A stretch of 64,000 bases of DNA from Paenibacillus sp. sptzw28 (GTDB lineage Bacteria; Bacillota; Bacilli; Paenibacillales; Paenibacillaceae), in the NCBI RefSeq assembly GCF_019550795.1, contig NZ_CP080545.1:4560001-4624000 (forward strand). Reading direction: 5' to 3'. A program made the position numbers and the translations under genes. Positions 1 through 8,059 of the stretch are shown piece after piece; position 1 is the first letter of the stretch; each line of letters starts with the position of its first letter. The notes beneath the pieces are model-generated. The model searched no databases. It had not been told where the DNA came from and worked only from the letters and a program-made list of their open reading frames with translations.

Positions 1-130
1 GAGGACATAACAAAACAGACTATATGGCATAGAGGCACTACAACCCCTCTATTTGACTTGGGTATAGATCGGCGAGACCTATCCAGATCAGGTCCTCCGG
101 GTCTGTCAAATCGGCAAACTTATGGGTTAA

Positions 131-150
131 GTATCAGTTCCGTTAGCCGT
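131..150 (+). repeat. GTTAG-type cassette repeat, right arm only
   Basis: The stretch reads GTATCAGTTCCGTTAGCC and matches the right arm (roughly AACTATCGTTCCCGTTAGC) of the repeat family found repeatedly at 2.6-4.6 kb and 21-37 kb. It lies just beyond the original 3' end of the lipoprotein gene that is now split by the IS3 element. A small hairpin (GACCT...AGGTC, about 77-95) lies upstream, but the left arm is not clear. The call rests on similarity to the other copies only. Confidence 0.4.
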
Positions 151-262
151 ATAAAGGGACGAAGGGTTGTTATTTAGCGTTATTAAATTTGATCATGGTG
201 ACCCTGCCCCGAATAGATAGACACATAGAAAACCTCTATAATAAAAGTGGAGGGATTTTACT

Positions 263-556
263 ATGGGGCAGCGGAAGAAATTTGACAAGGCATTTAAGGA
301 GCAAGTTGTACTTCGAATCTTGGCTAATGAATCAACAGTTGCAGATGCAGCCAAGGAACTGAATGTTCATTACACCACAGTCCGGGACTGGGTAAGATAT
401 TATAAGCGTGATGGAGAAAGCGCATTTCCTGGTAGCGGGAATCTCAAGACAGAAGATGATGAGATGCGTAAACTTCGAAAGCAGTTAGCAGACCTGAAAG
501 AAGAGAATGAAATCTTAAAAAAGGCGGCGGCCTACTTCGCGAAAAATCTGAAATAA
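263..556 (+). CDS. IS3-family transposase OrfA (HTH subunit)
   Basis: A 97-residue protein with an N-terminal helix-turn-helix of the transposase_8 type (residues about 5-50) and a C-terminal leucine-zipper-like coiled coil (about 65-95, LRKQLADLKEEN). OrfA of IS3 elements binds the element ends and limits transposition. The start follows a good ribosome-binding site (GTGGAGGG). OrfB is in the -1 frame, and a slippery A_AAA_AAG sits 33 bases before the OrfA stop, so a fused OrfAB is the probable active enzyme. Confidence 0.92.
   Translation: MGQRKKFDKAFKEQVVLRILANESTVADAAKELNVHYTTVRDWVRYYKRDGESAFPGSGNLKTEDDEMRKLRKQLADLKEENEILKKAAAYFAKNLK
517..523 (+). promoter_or_regulatory. Programmed -1 frameshift site A_AAA_AAG
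   Basis: The heptamer AAAAAAG is in the canonical phase in orfA (TTA AAA AAG). From here the -1 frame is open without a stop into orfB, so ribosomes that slip back one base make the OrfAB fusion. The phase and the open frame were read directly; the frameshifting activity is inferred from the IS3 family. Confidence 0.85.
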
Positions 557-606
557 TTACGTTCACGTTCATCCATGAACATCGCTTCGAATTTCGGATT
601 GCGAAG

Positions 607-1407
607 ATGTGCCAGGTCCTACGCGTATCAAGAAGCGGCTATTATGCACATATCAATCGTCCAGAAAGCAAACGCAGCATAGCAAATCGTAAGCTGTTAG
701 AGACGATCAAAGACATTCATACAAATAATCGTAGGATCTACGGAGCGCCACAGATTACCAAAAACCTACCACCTGAACAAAAGGCCAGTCGAGGCCGTGT
801 GGCTCGGTTAATGCGAGCGAATGGGATCCGATCCAAAGTCGTGAAGAAATATAAAGCAACTACAAACTCAAGGCACAATCTGCCGGTGGCGGACAATATC
901 GTGAATCAGAACTTTCAAACAAGCAAGCCCAATGAGAAGTGGCTGAGTGACATTACGTATATCGCGACAGCTGAAGGCTGGTTGTATCTCGCTGGCGTGC
1001 TGGATCTGCATGGCCGCAAACTTGTGGGTTGGGCAATGGACAGTCGAATGAAGACGGAACTAGTGTGCGCTGCACTTAAGCAGGCCATCGGCCGGACCGG
1101 AGCATCTAAGGGACTCATCGTACATTCTGATCAGGGCGTACAATACGCCAGCAAGGGTTACCAGAAGCTTCTCAAGAAGTATGGGTTCGTCTGCAGCATG
1201 AGCCGCAAAGGCAACTGTTATGACAATTCACCGATGGAATCCTTTTGGGGTAAGCTTAAGATGGAATGGCTCAATGATTATACGTTCAAGACGCGTGATG
1301 AGGCTAAAAAAGCTGTATTTGAATATATCGAATTATTCTACAATCGTCGGAGAACGCATCCCTCCAACGATTATGTCCCTCCATTTATGGTCAGGGATGG
1401 ACAGTAG
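607..1407 (+). CDS. IS3-family transposase OrfB (DDE integrase domain)
   Basis: A 266-residue product counted from the first ATG, with an N-terminal HTH_21 region (SRSGYYAH) and an rve-type integrase core. The DDE residues are visible as D in WLSDITY, D in HSDQG and E in SPMESFWGKLK, followed by the usual YNRRRTH near the end. The -1 frame is open back to position 520, so the natural product is most likely a frameshift fusion with OrfA rather than a protein begun at this ATG. All catalytic motifs are present, so the element may be active. Confidence 0.92.
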   Translation: MCQVLRVSRSGYYAHINRPESKRSIANRKLLETIKDIHTNNRRIYGAPQITKNLPPEQKASRGRVARLMRANGIRSKVVKKYKATTNSRHNLPVADNIVNQNFQTSKPNEKWLSDITYIATAEGWLYLAGVLDLHGRKLVGWAMDSRMKTELVCAALKQAIGRTGASKGLIVHSDQGVQYASKGYQKLLKKYGFVCSMSRKGNCYDNSPMESFWGKLKMEWLNDYTFKTRDEAKKAVFEYIELFYNRRRTHPSNDYVPPFMVRDGQ

Positions 1408-1415
1408 GCATTAGT

Positions 1416-1784
1416 CTAATCGGTGTCACTGAGGCTTTCTCTGTGTCCACTTTTTCGAGGCAAGGTCATGGTTACTTCATAAGTTTCATTCTTGTCTTTT
1501 GTTAGTTGCGCCATAAACCAACCTTCTCCGTCGGGTTCCCATTGATTGTTCTTCTTTTCCCTATATGAAACCGATGCCTTGTTTACAGTCCCGCCGACAC
1601 TTAAAATTTCAATGTCTTTGTTACCAACATTCTCATACTTAGCAATATATTCTGCCGCTTTTTCTTTCAATAAAATATTGCTTGACCCAGACTCAACGTT
1701 CTTATTTGATGGGAGACTGCATGAGGATAGAAACATGGCTGTAATTACTGCAAATACATAAATATACACTGTTTTCCTGTTCAC
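1416..1784 (-). pseudogene. Small lipoprotein, 3' end replaced by IS3 insertion
   Basis: A 122-residue reading frame beginning at GTG after AAGGGATG, with a short hydrophobic signal and a lipobox ending in LSSC, so it is probably a membrane-anchored lipoprotein. No family was recognised. The IS3 element entered near the end of the gene: the last 16 residues or so are encoded by the IS terminus. Joining the two flanks across one copy of TGG restores a frame that ends after seven more residues (IKFNNAK) at about 168. The protein may therefore still be made with an altered tail. An export signal plus a small hydrophilic domain is all that can be supported. Confidence 0.75.
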
Positions 1785-2251
1785 AATACCATCCCTTACA
1801 AATTTTGTAACAGCATAAATATTAGATGTGCAAAAGAGCAGTAAAGTTGCAGGAAAATTGAGCTTTACAATACTTAATATTTCATGTATCTATTTCATGC
1901 TGAAAAATTATCCTTATTGGACTAAAATGGTAGAGTTTTGATAATCCGATAAAATGGTGGTGAAGGACAAAACTGATTGACTACAAGCTATAATCTCAAG
2001 GGTAATTACAAATAATTTTCAAGAGAGGGTTGTTGTAATTCATTGCTCTTTTGTCATCATCTCTGAGAGAAACCGGGTGTTATCATGAATATCATCAATA
2101 GGAAGACGATAATCAAAGATATTTGACCGGTTCGATCATTTTGGGATTATACAAATGCATGCTGTTCAATTGCTTTTCAACTTTGTCTGCATTGATCGCA
2201 TGTGGCTAGCTTCCTAACACTCATTCAAGAATGGTGATCGGTTCAAATGTC
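1785..2251. other. Intergenic, no gene seen
   Basis: AT-rich sequence upstream of the lipoprotein gene, with multiple stops in all frames. It presumably contains that gene's promoter on the minus strand, but no clear -35/-10 pair was seen. The part next to 2252 may be decayed insertion-sequence DNA. Confidence 0.4.
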
Positions 2252-2485
2252 TTAACTTTTATAGAATGTTCTTTGTACATTGGAACTGACAATAAGTGCT
2301 ATGTGTGCAATATCCCCCAAAACCAAAGTATTCTTTTGAGTAGTTGTATCATCGTTGTAGGCGATGAGGATGCTCTCAATTTTAGTCTCCATTTTGGAAA
2401 TATATTCTTCCAAGGATTCAATGTGAGACATTATGGTTTCGATCATAAAGCGATGATGATCGCTTAACTTACTCCAACTAAGCAC
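2252..2485 (-). pseudogene. IS110-family transposase fragment
   Basis: A 77-codon fragment containing LSDHHRFMIETIMSHIESLEE. It resembles the mid-region of IS110-family transposases; compare MSAHQRIMLKTMLTHVDFLNE in the intact element at 34.6 kb. Both the N-terminal DEDD domain and the C-terminal transposase_20 domain are missing, and the flanks have stops in all frames. It is a decayed remnant close to a GTTAG-type repeat, as are the better preserved IS110 copies further on. Confidence 0.55.
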
Positions 2486-2625
2486 CAGATGAAATCTTTA
2501 TTAGCATGTAGACTGCCAACCTTATTATCTGGTTCTCCTTTTTTACACCTCAATCGTTATGACCCACAAGCCAACTCTGTTTATTTTACCATGTACTAAG
2601 AAGTCCATGTACCATAGGGTGCAAC

Positions 2626-2711
2626 CACGCTATCCTGCCCTTTCGTTGAGCATAGGGCTATAATGCGGCATCAATTTCGGCATGGAACTATAGCATTCGT
2701 TAGCGGAGCGA
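2626..2711 (+). repeat. GTTAG-type cassette repeat (copy B)
   Basis: Left arm GCTATCCTGCCC, then a stem (GGCTATA...TATAGC), then the right arm AACTATAGCATTCGTTAGC continuing as GGAGCG. It lies between the IS110 remnant and the plus-strand DUF3888-like gene. This right end with its GGAGCG tail is the sequence found split at the IS110 insertions near 32.07 and 35.95 kb. Confidence 0.6.
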
Positions 2712-2757
2712 ACAACTCCCCCTTCGACGACAAAAAATTGTGTGATTTGGGGCATTT

Positions 2758-3204
2758 ATGGGAACAACTAACAACTACCCTAAAAAACAAATGAGGGATC
2801 TAATTTTGATAAAAAATACTCTTGCTGCATGTATACTGTTCTTTAGCCTTACAACGGCTGTTTTTTCAGCGCCACAGAATGAAGGTGTTGCTCCTATAGT
2901 TGAAGCGGAAACTGACTATTGTGAAACAATTAAATATGCTTTAATAAACAGCCTTCGTCCCACCGTTGACAAAGCCATTGAAGAAATATATAAAAATCCC
3001 CAAAAAAAACCACAATGGGCAGCATGGGAAACCAAAATTGCGAAAGTGAAACAATTGTACGGTATCGGTGGTGCGTACGAAATCACTTTAAGAATTAATA
3101 CCTATTATGGACCACACATTTCTTACGGAATTGATGAAGTAACTGTAGAAGTGGGCGGTGGAAACCCAAAATTGCTGAGTTTCAAACATATCAAGGACCT
3201 ATAA
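2758..3204 (+). CDS. DUF3888-like secreted protein
   Basis: A 148-residue protein with a signal peptide (hydrophobic stretch about residues 22-38, then AVFSA). The mature part resembles the DUF3888 family of Bacillota: paired-helix start, then ITLRINTYYGPHISYGIDEVTVEV and a closing FKHIKDL. The function of the family is unknown. The start is uncertain because no strong ribosome-binding site precedes ATG 2758; an internal ATG at 2791 is possible. It is the only clear plus-strand gene among the repeat-bounded modules of this region and is flanked by repeat copies on both sides. Confidence 0.7.
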   Translation: MGTTNNYPKKQMRDLILIKNTLAACILFFSLTTAVFSAPQNEGVAPIVEAETDYCETIKYALINSLRPTVDKAIEEIYKNPQKKPQWAAWETKIAKVKQLYGIGGAYEITLRINTYYGPHISYGIDEVTVEVGGGNPKLLSFKHIKDL

Positions 3205-3215
3205 AGGTTTCGTTA

Positions 3216-3291
3216 ATTTGCCTGTTAGCTGAGCGAAGGGCATGCCGCACAGTAGCCCCTTTTGGCATTCAACTATCGTTTCCGTTACTTC
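3216..3291 (+). repeat. GTTAG-type cassette repeat (copy C)
   Basis: Left arm TTGCCTGTTAGCTGAGCG, then GGGC...GCCCC stem sequences, then the right arm CATTCAACTATCGTTTCC followed by GTTAC. The left arm GTTAGCTGA and the right arm TCAACTATC are partly complementary, which makes the whole an imperfect palindrome of about 75 bp. Confidence 0.65.
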
Positions 3292-3340
3292 AATGAAGTA
3301 TCATTTGGTGAATTAATACAGGTTGACGAACTTAGGTATC

Positions 3341-3380
3341 GATAAAAAAGAAAACCGCCCTCTTTTCAGAGGACGGGTTC
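3341..3380 (-). terminator. Rho-independent terminator for the PP2C gene
   Basis: Read on the minus strand, CCGTCCTCT...AGAGGGCGG forms a GC-rich stem with a four-base loop and is followed by TTTTCTTTTTT. It lies about 200 bp past the restored stop codon of the PP2C-like gene, after an intervening repeat copy. Confidence 0.7.
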
Positions 3381-3504
3381 CGGTCAAACATAAATAGCAA
3401 GCTTGCCCTTTTATTTATGCCCAACCAAATCCTTATATCGAAGCAGTTGAACGGGAGTTCAACATTATTATTATTTACAAATTATCAATATTTATAATTA
3501 ATTT

Positions 3505-3577
3505 TAAGGAGCATATCTCCTTCCTTTTTTGAAGGCCGATGAACACCTGTTGTCATGATACTATCGTCTTCCGCAAC
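3505..3577 (+). repeat. GTTAG-type cassette repeat (degenerate copy)
   Basis: A hairpin AAGGAG-CATAT-CTCCTT is followed by a right arm ATACTATCGTCTTCCGCAAC that resembles AACTATCGTTTCCGTTAC of the preceding copy. The left arm is not recognisable. It abuts the 3' end of the PP2C-like gene. Confidence 0.45.
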
Positions 3578-3581
3578 AAAT

Positions 3582-4441
3582 TTACTTAGCACTTTGAAAA
3601 TTAATCACAAGTGCGGTCTTGTCATCAGATTTCTTAAAGCGGATATGGTTAATACACTCGGGATCGCATTCTTCAAGTTCTACTAACTCTTGAGTATAAA
3701 GTTTATACCCTTATTCAATATTCTATGCGCAACAAAGCTCCAATACGAGCTCTGTTCGGGCACGATATTTAATGGCAAAAACATCCCATCAGTCAACAAA
3801 ATGATATGTTTTAGACATGTCAGATTAATTTTCCCGTATTCGAAAAAACGAACTGCATTCTTTTCCCCATTTAGGACTCCGTAGCCTCCATCAGTATTAG
3901 ACTGATATCGGTTCTTTCTTATTGCATCAATAACGGTTTCATGAAGTTCTTTCTGGCTTTTTAAGCCTTTTGTTATTCCTTCCTGCCATTTAGCGAATGC
4001 CGGAGCTTCTAAGTGAGATACTTGTCTCCATCTTAAAGGACGAACCTCCTCATTATCATAAACGGCTAGAATCATGCAATCACCCGTCTGTATGAACTCT
4101 ACACCATCATCCTGTACACGTACGATTGCCAATGATGCTCCCCAAAGTTCTTCTTTTTTCTCCAGATCAATCTTTGCGAGCACCATTTGTTCCCTAAGAA
4201 GATCATTTACTTCAATCATGTGGTCCTTTAAACTTCTAAGATCAGCAATAGATTCGAAGTAGTCTTTTGTCAGATTCGCCGCAATAAAACCGCCAGTTTC
4301 CTTTTTGGAATTTAGATAGGGTACCAAGGAAGATACTCCATCCAAAACTCCATACAAATTTGCTTTGGGATGAGAAATAGTGGCATCCTCATTTAGTAAC
4401 CCAACACCTTTCTGGGTGGTCTCCTCATAAGTTACAATCAA
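3582..4441 (-). pseudogene. PP2C-like serine/threonine phosphatase, frameshifted near the 3' end
   Basis: The first 252 codons, from ATG 4441, encode a PP2C-fold protein. They show an N-terminal NEDA, a YGVLDGVSS motif with the metal-binding aspartate, QTGDCMI, and LLTDGMF near the end, all typical of the family, which removes phosphate from Ser/Thr. The frame stops at 3683, but the next frame continues with YTQELVELEECDPECINHIR and ends at TAA 3582-3584, so one base has been gained or lost near 3702. The missing part holds the DDKTALV element that carries a metal-ligand aspartate. It is a single-gene module between two repeat copies and has its own minus-strand terminator. A sequencing error cannot be excluded. 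Confidence 0.8.
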
Positions 4442-4511
4442 ATTGTCACTCCGTTCTCAAATTATTCCAATATCCATTACCTACTTTACCATATGTCCTA
4501 TTACCAAGATT

Positions 4512-4562
4512 GGAGCTATACTGCTCGTTCGTATTATGAGCGAAGGTCGTAGTTAGCAGCGA
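4512..4562 (+). repeat. GTTAG-type cassette repeat (short copy E)
   Basis: Left arm GAGCTATACTGCTCGTTCGT, then ATGAGCGAAGG and directly the right end TCGTAGTTAGCAGC. The stem-loop between the arms is missing. The left arm closely matches the copy at 34295, including CGTTCGTAT and ATGAG. Confidence 0.6.
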
Positions 4563-4575
4563 ATATAGCCACTTA

Positions 4576-4773
4576 TCAAACATAGTACCGGCATGCAGCT
4601 TTTGTGTAGTACATACCATTGATTTTGACGGCATCGGCGGTAAGTTCCTCGATCGTGCCACCGTAATCGGCGATCTCGCCAGAATCGTCGTATTTAACCA
4701 GGACCGGCAGTTGCGCTAGCTTTGCCTTCTTTAAATCAATTTCCAGGTATAGTTCCTGGCCTACTGCAAACAT
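4576..4773 (-). CDS. Small hypothetical protein
   Basis: A 65-residue protein preceded by an excellent ribosome-binding site (AGGAGGAG, nine bases before ATG). It is acidic and soluble, with no membrane segment or signal. The reading (VGQELYLEID, ADYGGTIEEL, INGMYYTKA) suggests a small beta-barrel-like fold, but no family was recognised and no function is proposed. It directly precedes a repeat copy on its 3' side. Confidence 0.6.
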   Translation of the reverse strand: MFAVGQELYLEIDLKKAKLAQLPVLVKYDDSGEIADYGGTIEELTADAVKINGMYYTKAACRYYV

Positions 4774-4828
4774 AAGAATCTCCTCCTAAAGACGCTATTC
4801 GACACATCCAAAGGGACTCCTTCGTAAA

Positions 4829-5029
4829 TTTGTTTGGAGAGCTCATCACGTTAAGTGGCTTCGTGAAGAAGGCCCCAAATCCTATCAGCATCTCGTGGCC
4901 TTTGATGAAGCGGAGCGGCACCCCCGCAAGGTAGCAGCTGATGCGCTTCGTTTAGAAGCAAAGTATGAGTCTCAGAAGTATTACGTTGTTCTTGGCTTCC
5001 AAGAATTCGACACTTATATATTATGCTAG
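4829..5029 (+). pseudogene. Unidentified open-frame remnant
   Basis: About 65 sense codons without a start codon, reading VKWLREEGPKSYQHL...RKVAADALRLEAKYESQ and stopping at about 5029. Codon use looks protein-like, but no family was recognised, and the upstream part is missing. It is probably the 3' tail of a lost gene. Confidence 0.3.
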
Positions 5030-5059
5030 ATTGGGATATTCTATTAAGAGGGTAAGAGA

Positions 5060-5703
5060 GTGATAGAAATAATAGATGTAAAGGTTGAGATTAACATGAG
5101 AGCTTCCAATCAAGCGGTTTCCTCCGCCCGACCCATGCCGAAAGGAAGGAAAAAAGGTAAGTGGTTGCTAATAAGCATGTTGGTAGCATTAGCTGCTTAT
5201 ATCGGGGGTAATGCTGGTTTGACAGCAAGATGGATACCGATCGGAATTTTTAGCGATGTCCCAGAAGTCACGCAGCTGCATCCTGTTGTAGAGGTGTATA
5301 AGAATGAGTTGGTAGCGCTAAGTAAAAAGGCAGGGATTCCCATTCGGATAACGAGTGATTTCCGCAGTTCACACGAGCAGGATGCTTTGTACCGTCAAGG
5401 TAGAGAGGCTGAGGGAGCGATTGTGACCTATTCCAAGGCGGGGAATCCTATCATAACTATGGGCTTGCCATCGATTTTGTTCTGCTGCTGCAGAAGGGTC
5501 AAGTGACCTGGGATATGGAGTATGACGGGAATAGGAACGGCAAATCGGATTGGATGGAAGTCGTAGCCATTGCGAAGGGATTGGGTTTCTCATGGGGTGG
5601 AGACTGGGAAAGCTTCCCCGATTATCCACATTTGCAGATGGACTTCGGATACTCCATTCGTGATTTGAAGTGGGGCTGGAGGCCCCAGGAAGATAGCGAA
5701 TAG
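5060..5703 (+). pseudogene. M15-family peptidase (CwlK/VanY-like), frameshifted
   Basis: The first frame (5060-5506) encodes a membrane anchor (about residues 35-52) and the start of an M15C peptidase domain (SDFRSSHEQDALYRQGR). A second frame supplies HNYGLAIDF with the zinc-binding His and Asp, and later HLQMDFGYS with the third zinc ligand, ending at 5703. One missing base near 5447 would join them (AGNSYHNYG expected). Family members cut the peptide of peptidoglycan. As read, the enzyme is inactive unless the base is a sequencing error. The start is uncertain: GTG 5060 or ATG 5096. Confidence 0.8.
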
Positions 5704-5778
5704 AGAATAAAGGCCGGCAAATCCTCAAGTGAAGTGCACCCCTTAGAATAGACATTGGAAAAACCCCTGGGTTGACCG

Positions 5779-6135
5779 ATGATATTTCTAGGGGGTGTAT
5801 TTTTTATGGCGCTAAAGGGACAAAAATTTAAGCATTATCCTGAGTCACTTAAGATGGAGGCAATTCGTCTTCACACGGTGGAGGGCTGGAGTCAGAGGTC
5901 CATTGCAATTCATTTGGGAGTTCAGGATAAAGATCGAATTAAGATATGGGTGAGGAAGTATCGGGAAGTTGGAGACACCGCATTTAAGGATGGTCGGGGA
6001 GATCCGAAACGAACGGAGACCGAACAAGAACGCGAACTCCGTCGGTTGCAATTGGAGGTAGACGTACTAAAAAAGTGGTTACAAATCTTGAATCAGGAGG
6101 TACACACTGTAAGCACATCGTTGTCGACCAAATGA
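5779..6135 (+). CDS. IS3-family transposase OrfA
   Basis: A 118-residue HTH protein. ATG 5806 (MALKGQKFKHY), after AGGGGGTG, is a likelier start than 5779. It has an N-terminal transposase_8-type HTH (SQRSIAIHLG) and a C-terminal coiled coil (ELRRLQLEVDVLKK). Its reading overlaps orfB, which lies in the -1 frame. The slippery heptamer A_AAA_AAG at 6069-6075 is in the CTA AAA AAG phase, so OrfAB fusion is expected here too. Confidence 0.9.
   Translation: MIFLGGVFFMALKGQKFKHYPESLKMEAIRLHTVEGWSQRSIAIHLGVQDKDRIKIWVRKYREVGDTAFKDGRGDPKRTETEQERELRRLQLEVDVLKKWLQILNQEVHTVSTSLSTK
6069..6075 (+). promoter_or_regulatory. Programmed -1 frameshift site A_AAA_AAG
   Basis: The same heptamer in the same phase as in the first IS3 element. 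The -1 frame is open from here through orfB to 6968, so slippage would give a full OrfAB transposase. Confidence 0.85.
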
Positions 6136-6968
6136 AGAACAGACAAAGCATAAAAGGATTATGCCAATACCTTGGTATCAGTCGTAGTGGATACTACAGC
6201 TATCTGAAAAGAAGCAACCATGATCCTAGCGAAGATCTGAAACGTCAAATTACAGCTATATTTGAACGCCGTAACAAGACTGTGGGCTACCGGCGCGTAC
6301 AGGATGAGTTGTATCGCCAGCATGGCCTCGTGGTTAATCACAAGAAGGTACTTCGTTTAATGCAGGAGCTGGGCATTCAGGCTGTTATCCGTCGCAAATA
6401 TGTTCACCGAACAAGTCAGCAAGCAGCGGTAGAGGATGGCTGGATCGCAGAAAATCTACTGCAACGAAATTTTAAGGCAGACGCTCCCAATCTAAAATGG
6501 GTAACCGACGTAACTCAGTATCGGGTATTGGATGAAAGAATCTATCTGTCAGCCATTAAGGATCTCTGTAATAACGAAATCATTGCCTACCACATAAGTA
6601 GGAACAACGACAACCCACTTGTTTTAGAGACTTTTAAGAAGGCGTTCAACAAACATAAAGACGTGACTGGATTGATCATTCACAGTGACCAAGGAAGCCA
6701 GTACACGTCTCATGCTTACCACGACATGCTGCCACAGGTTGGAGCCCAAATCAGCATGTCACGTCGAGGCAATTGTTATGACAACGCCTCGATAGAAAGC
6801 TTCTTCTCTCATTTTAAAGTCGAAGCACTCTATCCCTATGATATACGATCTATCGATGAGGCACAAAGGCGAATGGAGGAATTCATCCAATTTTACAATG
6901 AAGATCGCGCTCAACGAAAACTAAACAAGCTGACACCGGTTGAATACCGGCGCCAGCTTGTTGCATAG
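6075..6968 (+). CDS. IS3-family transposase OrfB (DDE integrase domain)
   Basis: About 297 codons in the -1 frame after the slip site. They show the HTH_21 motif SRSGYYSYL and an rve core with D in VTDVTQY, D in HSDQGSQY and E in ASIESFFSHFK, ending with YNEDRAQRKLNKLTPVEYR. All catalytic positions are present. It is diverged from the first IS3 transposase in this window and so is a separate family member. Confidence 0.92.
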   Translation: MVTNLESGGTHCKHIVVDQMKNRQSIKGLCQYLGISRSGYYSYLKRSNHDPSEDLKRQITAIFERRNKTVGYRRVQDELYRQHGLVVNHKKVLRLMQELGIQAVIRRKYVHRTSQQAAVEDGWIAENLLQRNFKADAPNLKWVTDVTQYRVLDERIYLSAIKDLCNNEIIAYHISRNNDNPLVLETFKKAFNKHKDVTGLIIHSDQGSQYTSHAYHDMLPQVGAQISMSRRGNCYDNASIESFFSHFKVEALYPYDIRSIDEAQRRMEEFIQFYNEDRAQRKLNKLTPVEYRRQLVA

Positions 6969-7060
6969 GGCTTTTTCCAATGTCCACTATACGGGGTCTT
7001 GACCAAGCAGCAGGACCGGCTTGTTTTTTTCTGCTCGTGCATAGGGAAGATACGGCCCGA

Positions 7061-7705
7061 TTACGCTTGAGCGGCTTCCCGATGGCCGTGTGCCAGCAGT
7101 GAAGCTGCCGCGAAGAGAAAGTAATAAGAAGGCGTAAACCCGGCAGCTCGGCAGGCCGTTACAAAACGCTGAAGCACCGGATCAACCTCATTATTTCCGG
7201 CATGCGGGAATCCCCACTGACCCGGATCTTCGGTATGATTCGTAAAATATGACACCAGGGTATGCCACTCCGATTCCGTCTTTACGCTCTGCAGAACGTC
7301 TACGAGTCTTTTTTTCGCCCGCACGAGTTCGGAAATGAACCAAAATACCTGCGCGACAGTGAACCCTGTTTCCTGCAATTCCGCCCTCAGTCGTTCGACG
7401 AAAGGATGTCTCGAGTTTCCGAGCAGACTGATGGCCGGGCTTGAATGATGAGCCTGCAAATCGATGAGCGTTTCGGCCAACAGCTTTCCGGCAGCTCCGT
7501 GATTTACAGCAAGCTCCCTTGAGCCCGAGGTTACCCCCTTTCCATTCGTTTCCGCTTGATTGCGGGAAGAGGCTCTTTCCTTCAGAATGGTTCCAATTTC
7601 GGTCAGCCGTTCAACGGCTTTAAGATGCCCCTCGATCGAAAGGGCTGCGCCGCGTGCGGCAAATATAATCTGTTCAGCCTTGTCGAATAATCGTGTTCCT
7701 AGCAT
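7061..7705 (-). CDS. Hypothetical protein (helical, 214 residues)
   Basis: A soluble, mainly helical protein with no signal peptide or membrane segment. The C-terminal half (SYFTNHTEDPGQWGF to the end) looks like a compact domain. No family was recognised. The ATG follows GGAGG. It is the last gene of a three-gene minus-strand group (9148 to 7061) that diverges from the azole RiPP operon. Its GC-rich codon use matches that operon rather than the AT-rich accessory DNA around it, so a link is possible but unproven. Confidence 0.6.
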   Translation of the reverse strand: MLGTRLFDKAEQIIFAARGAALSIEGHLKAVERLTEIGTILKERASSRNQAETNGKGVTSGSRELAVNHGAAGKLLAETLIDLQAHHSSPAISLLGNSRHPFVERLRAELQETGFTVAQVFWFISELVRAKKRLVDVLQSVKTESEWHTLVSYFTNHTEDPGQWGFPHAGNNEVDPVLQRFVTACRAAGFTPSYYFLFAAASLLAHGHREAAQA

Positions 7706-7765
7706 GTGCGTTCCTCCTTTATTTTGTGAACTTCATAACCTCATAGCCAATGGTTTGGTAGACGT

Positions 7766-8047
7766 TTAATAATCGGTCCATACCACAATAGGCCATGCTC
7801 CCTCATTTCGGACCGTAATCAGCGCACCCTTGGCATCGCTTACGTCAATTTTCTTTATTTCCCCCGGTCCCAAAGACACCTGATGATCGTGCTGGCAGCA
7901 CAACTCGATATGCCACAGACTATCAATGGAATTGCTGTGGTTGTTCTCGTCGATATAGGACTGGACGGTTAGGTAAGTGCTTAAACCGACGGGTCTCGTA
8001 GAAAAAGCCTGGTGACCTCCGCCGTTCAGTTTGTGTTTGTCGCTCAT
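7766..8047 (-). CDS. Hypothetical protein (93 residues)
   Basis: A small protein rich in beta-strand patterns (STYLTVQSYIDE, LWHIELCCQ, GALITVRNEGAWPIVVWTDY) with an adjacent cysteine pair. No signal peptide and no recognised family. It lies between the IPT-domain gene and the helical protein with short gaps, in the same direction. Its start has a ribosome-binding site (AAAGGAGC). It may encode a partner of the IPT-domain protein. Confidence 0.6.
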   Translation of the reverse strand: MSDKHKLNGGGHQAFSTRPVGLSTYLTVQSYIDENNHSNSIDSLWHIELCCQHDHQVSLGPGEIKKIDVSDAKGALITVRNEGAWPIVVWTDY

Positions 8048-8059
8048 TGAAATGCTCCT

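Larger units (their letters stand above)
199..1468 (+). mobile_element. Complete IS3-family (IS150-like) insertion sequence
   Basis: An element of about 1270 bp with imperfect inverted ends: TGACCCTGCCCCGAA at the left, and TGACCTTGCCTCGAA read inward from the right. It is flanked by a 3-bp direct repeat TGG (196-198 and 1469-1471), the size expected of IS3-family target duplications. It carries orfA and orfB in the usual -1 arrangement. It has inserted into the last codons of a minus-strand lipoprotein gene. A deleted relative of the same element lies at 39.1-39.5 kb. Confidence 0.9.
5735..6999 (+). mobile_element. Second IS3-family insertion sequence
   Basis: An element of about 1.26 kb with related ends. 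GACATTGGAAAAA is shared between the left end and the inverted right end, preceded by ACCCC in both. The exact outermost bases and the target duplication could not be fixed. It carries orfA and orfB in the -1 arrangement and belongs to a different subgroup from the element at 199-1468. Confidence 0.8.

Noticed and set aside
4446..4661. 71-codon minus-strand frame
   Set aside because: It overlaps the well-supported 65-residue gene at 4576-4773 in another frame and a cassette repeat, with no start signal.
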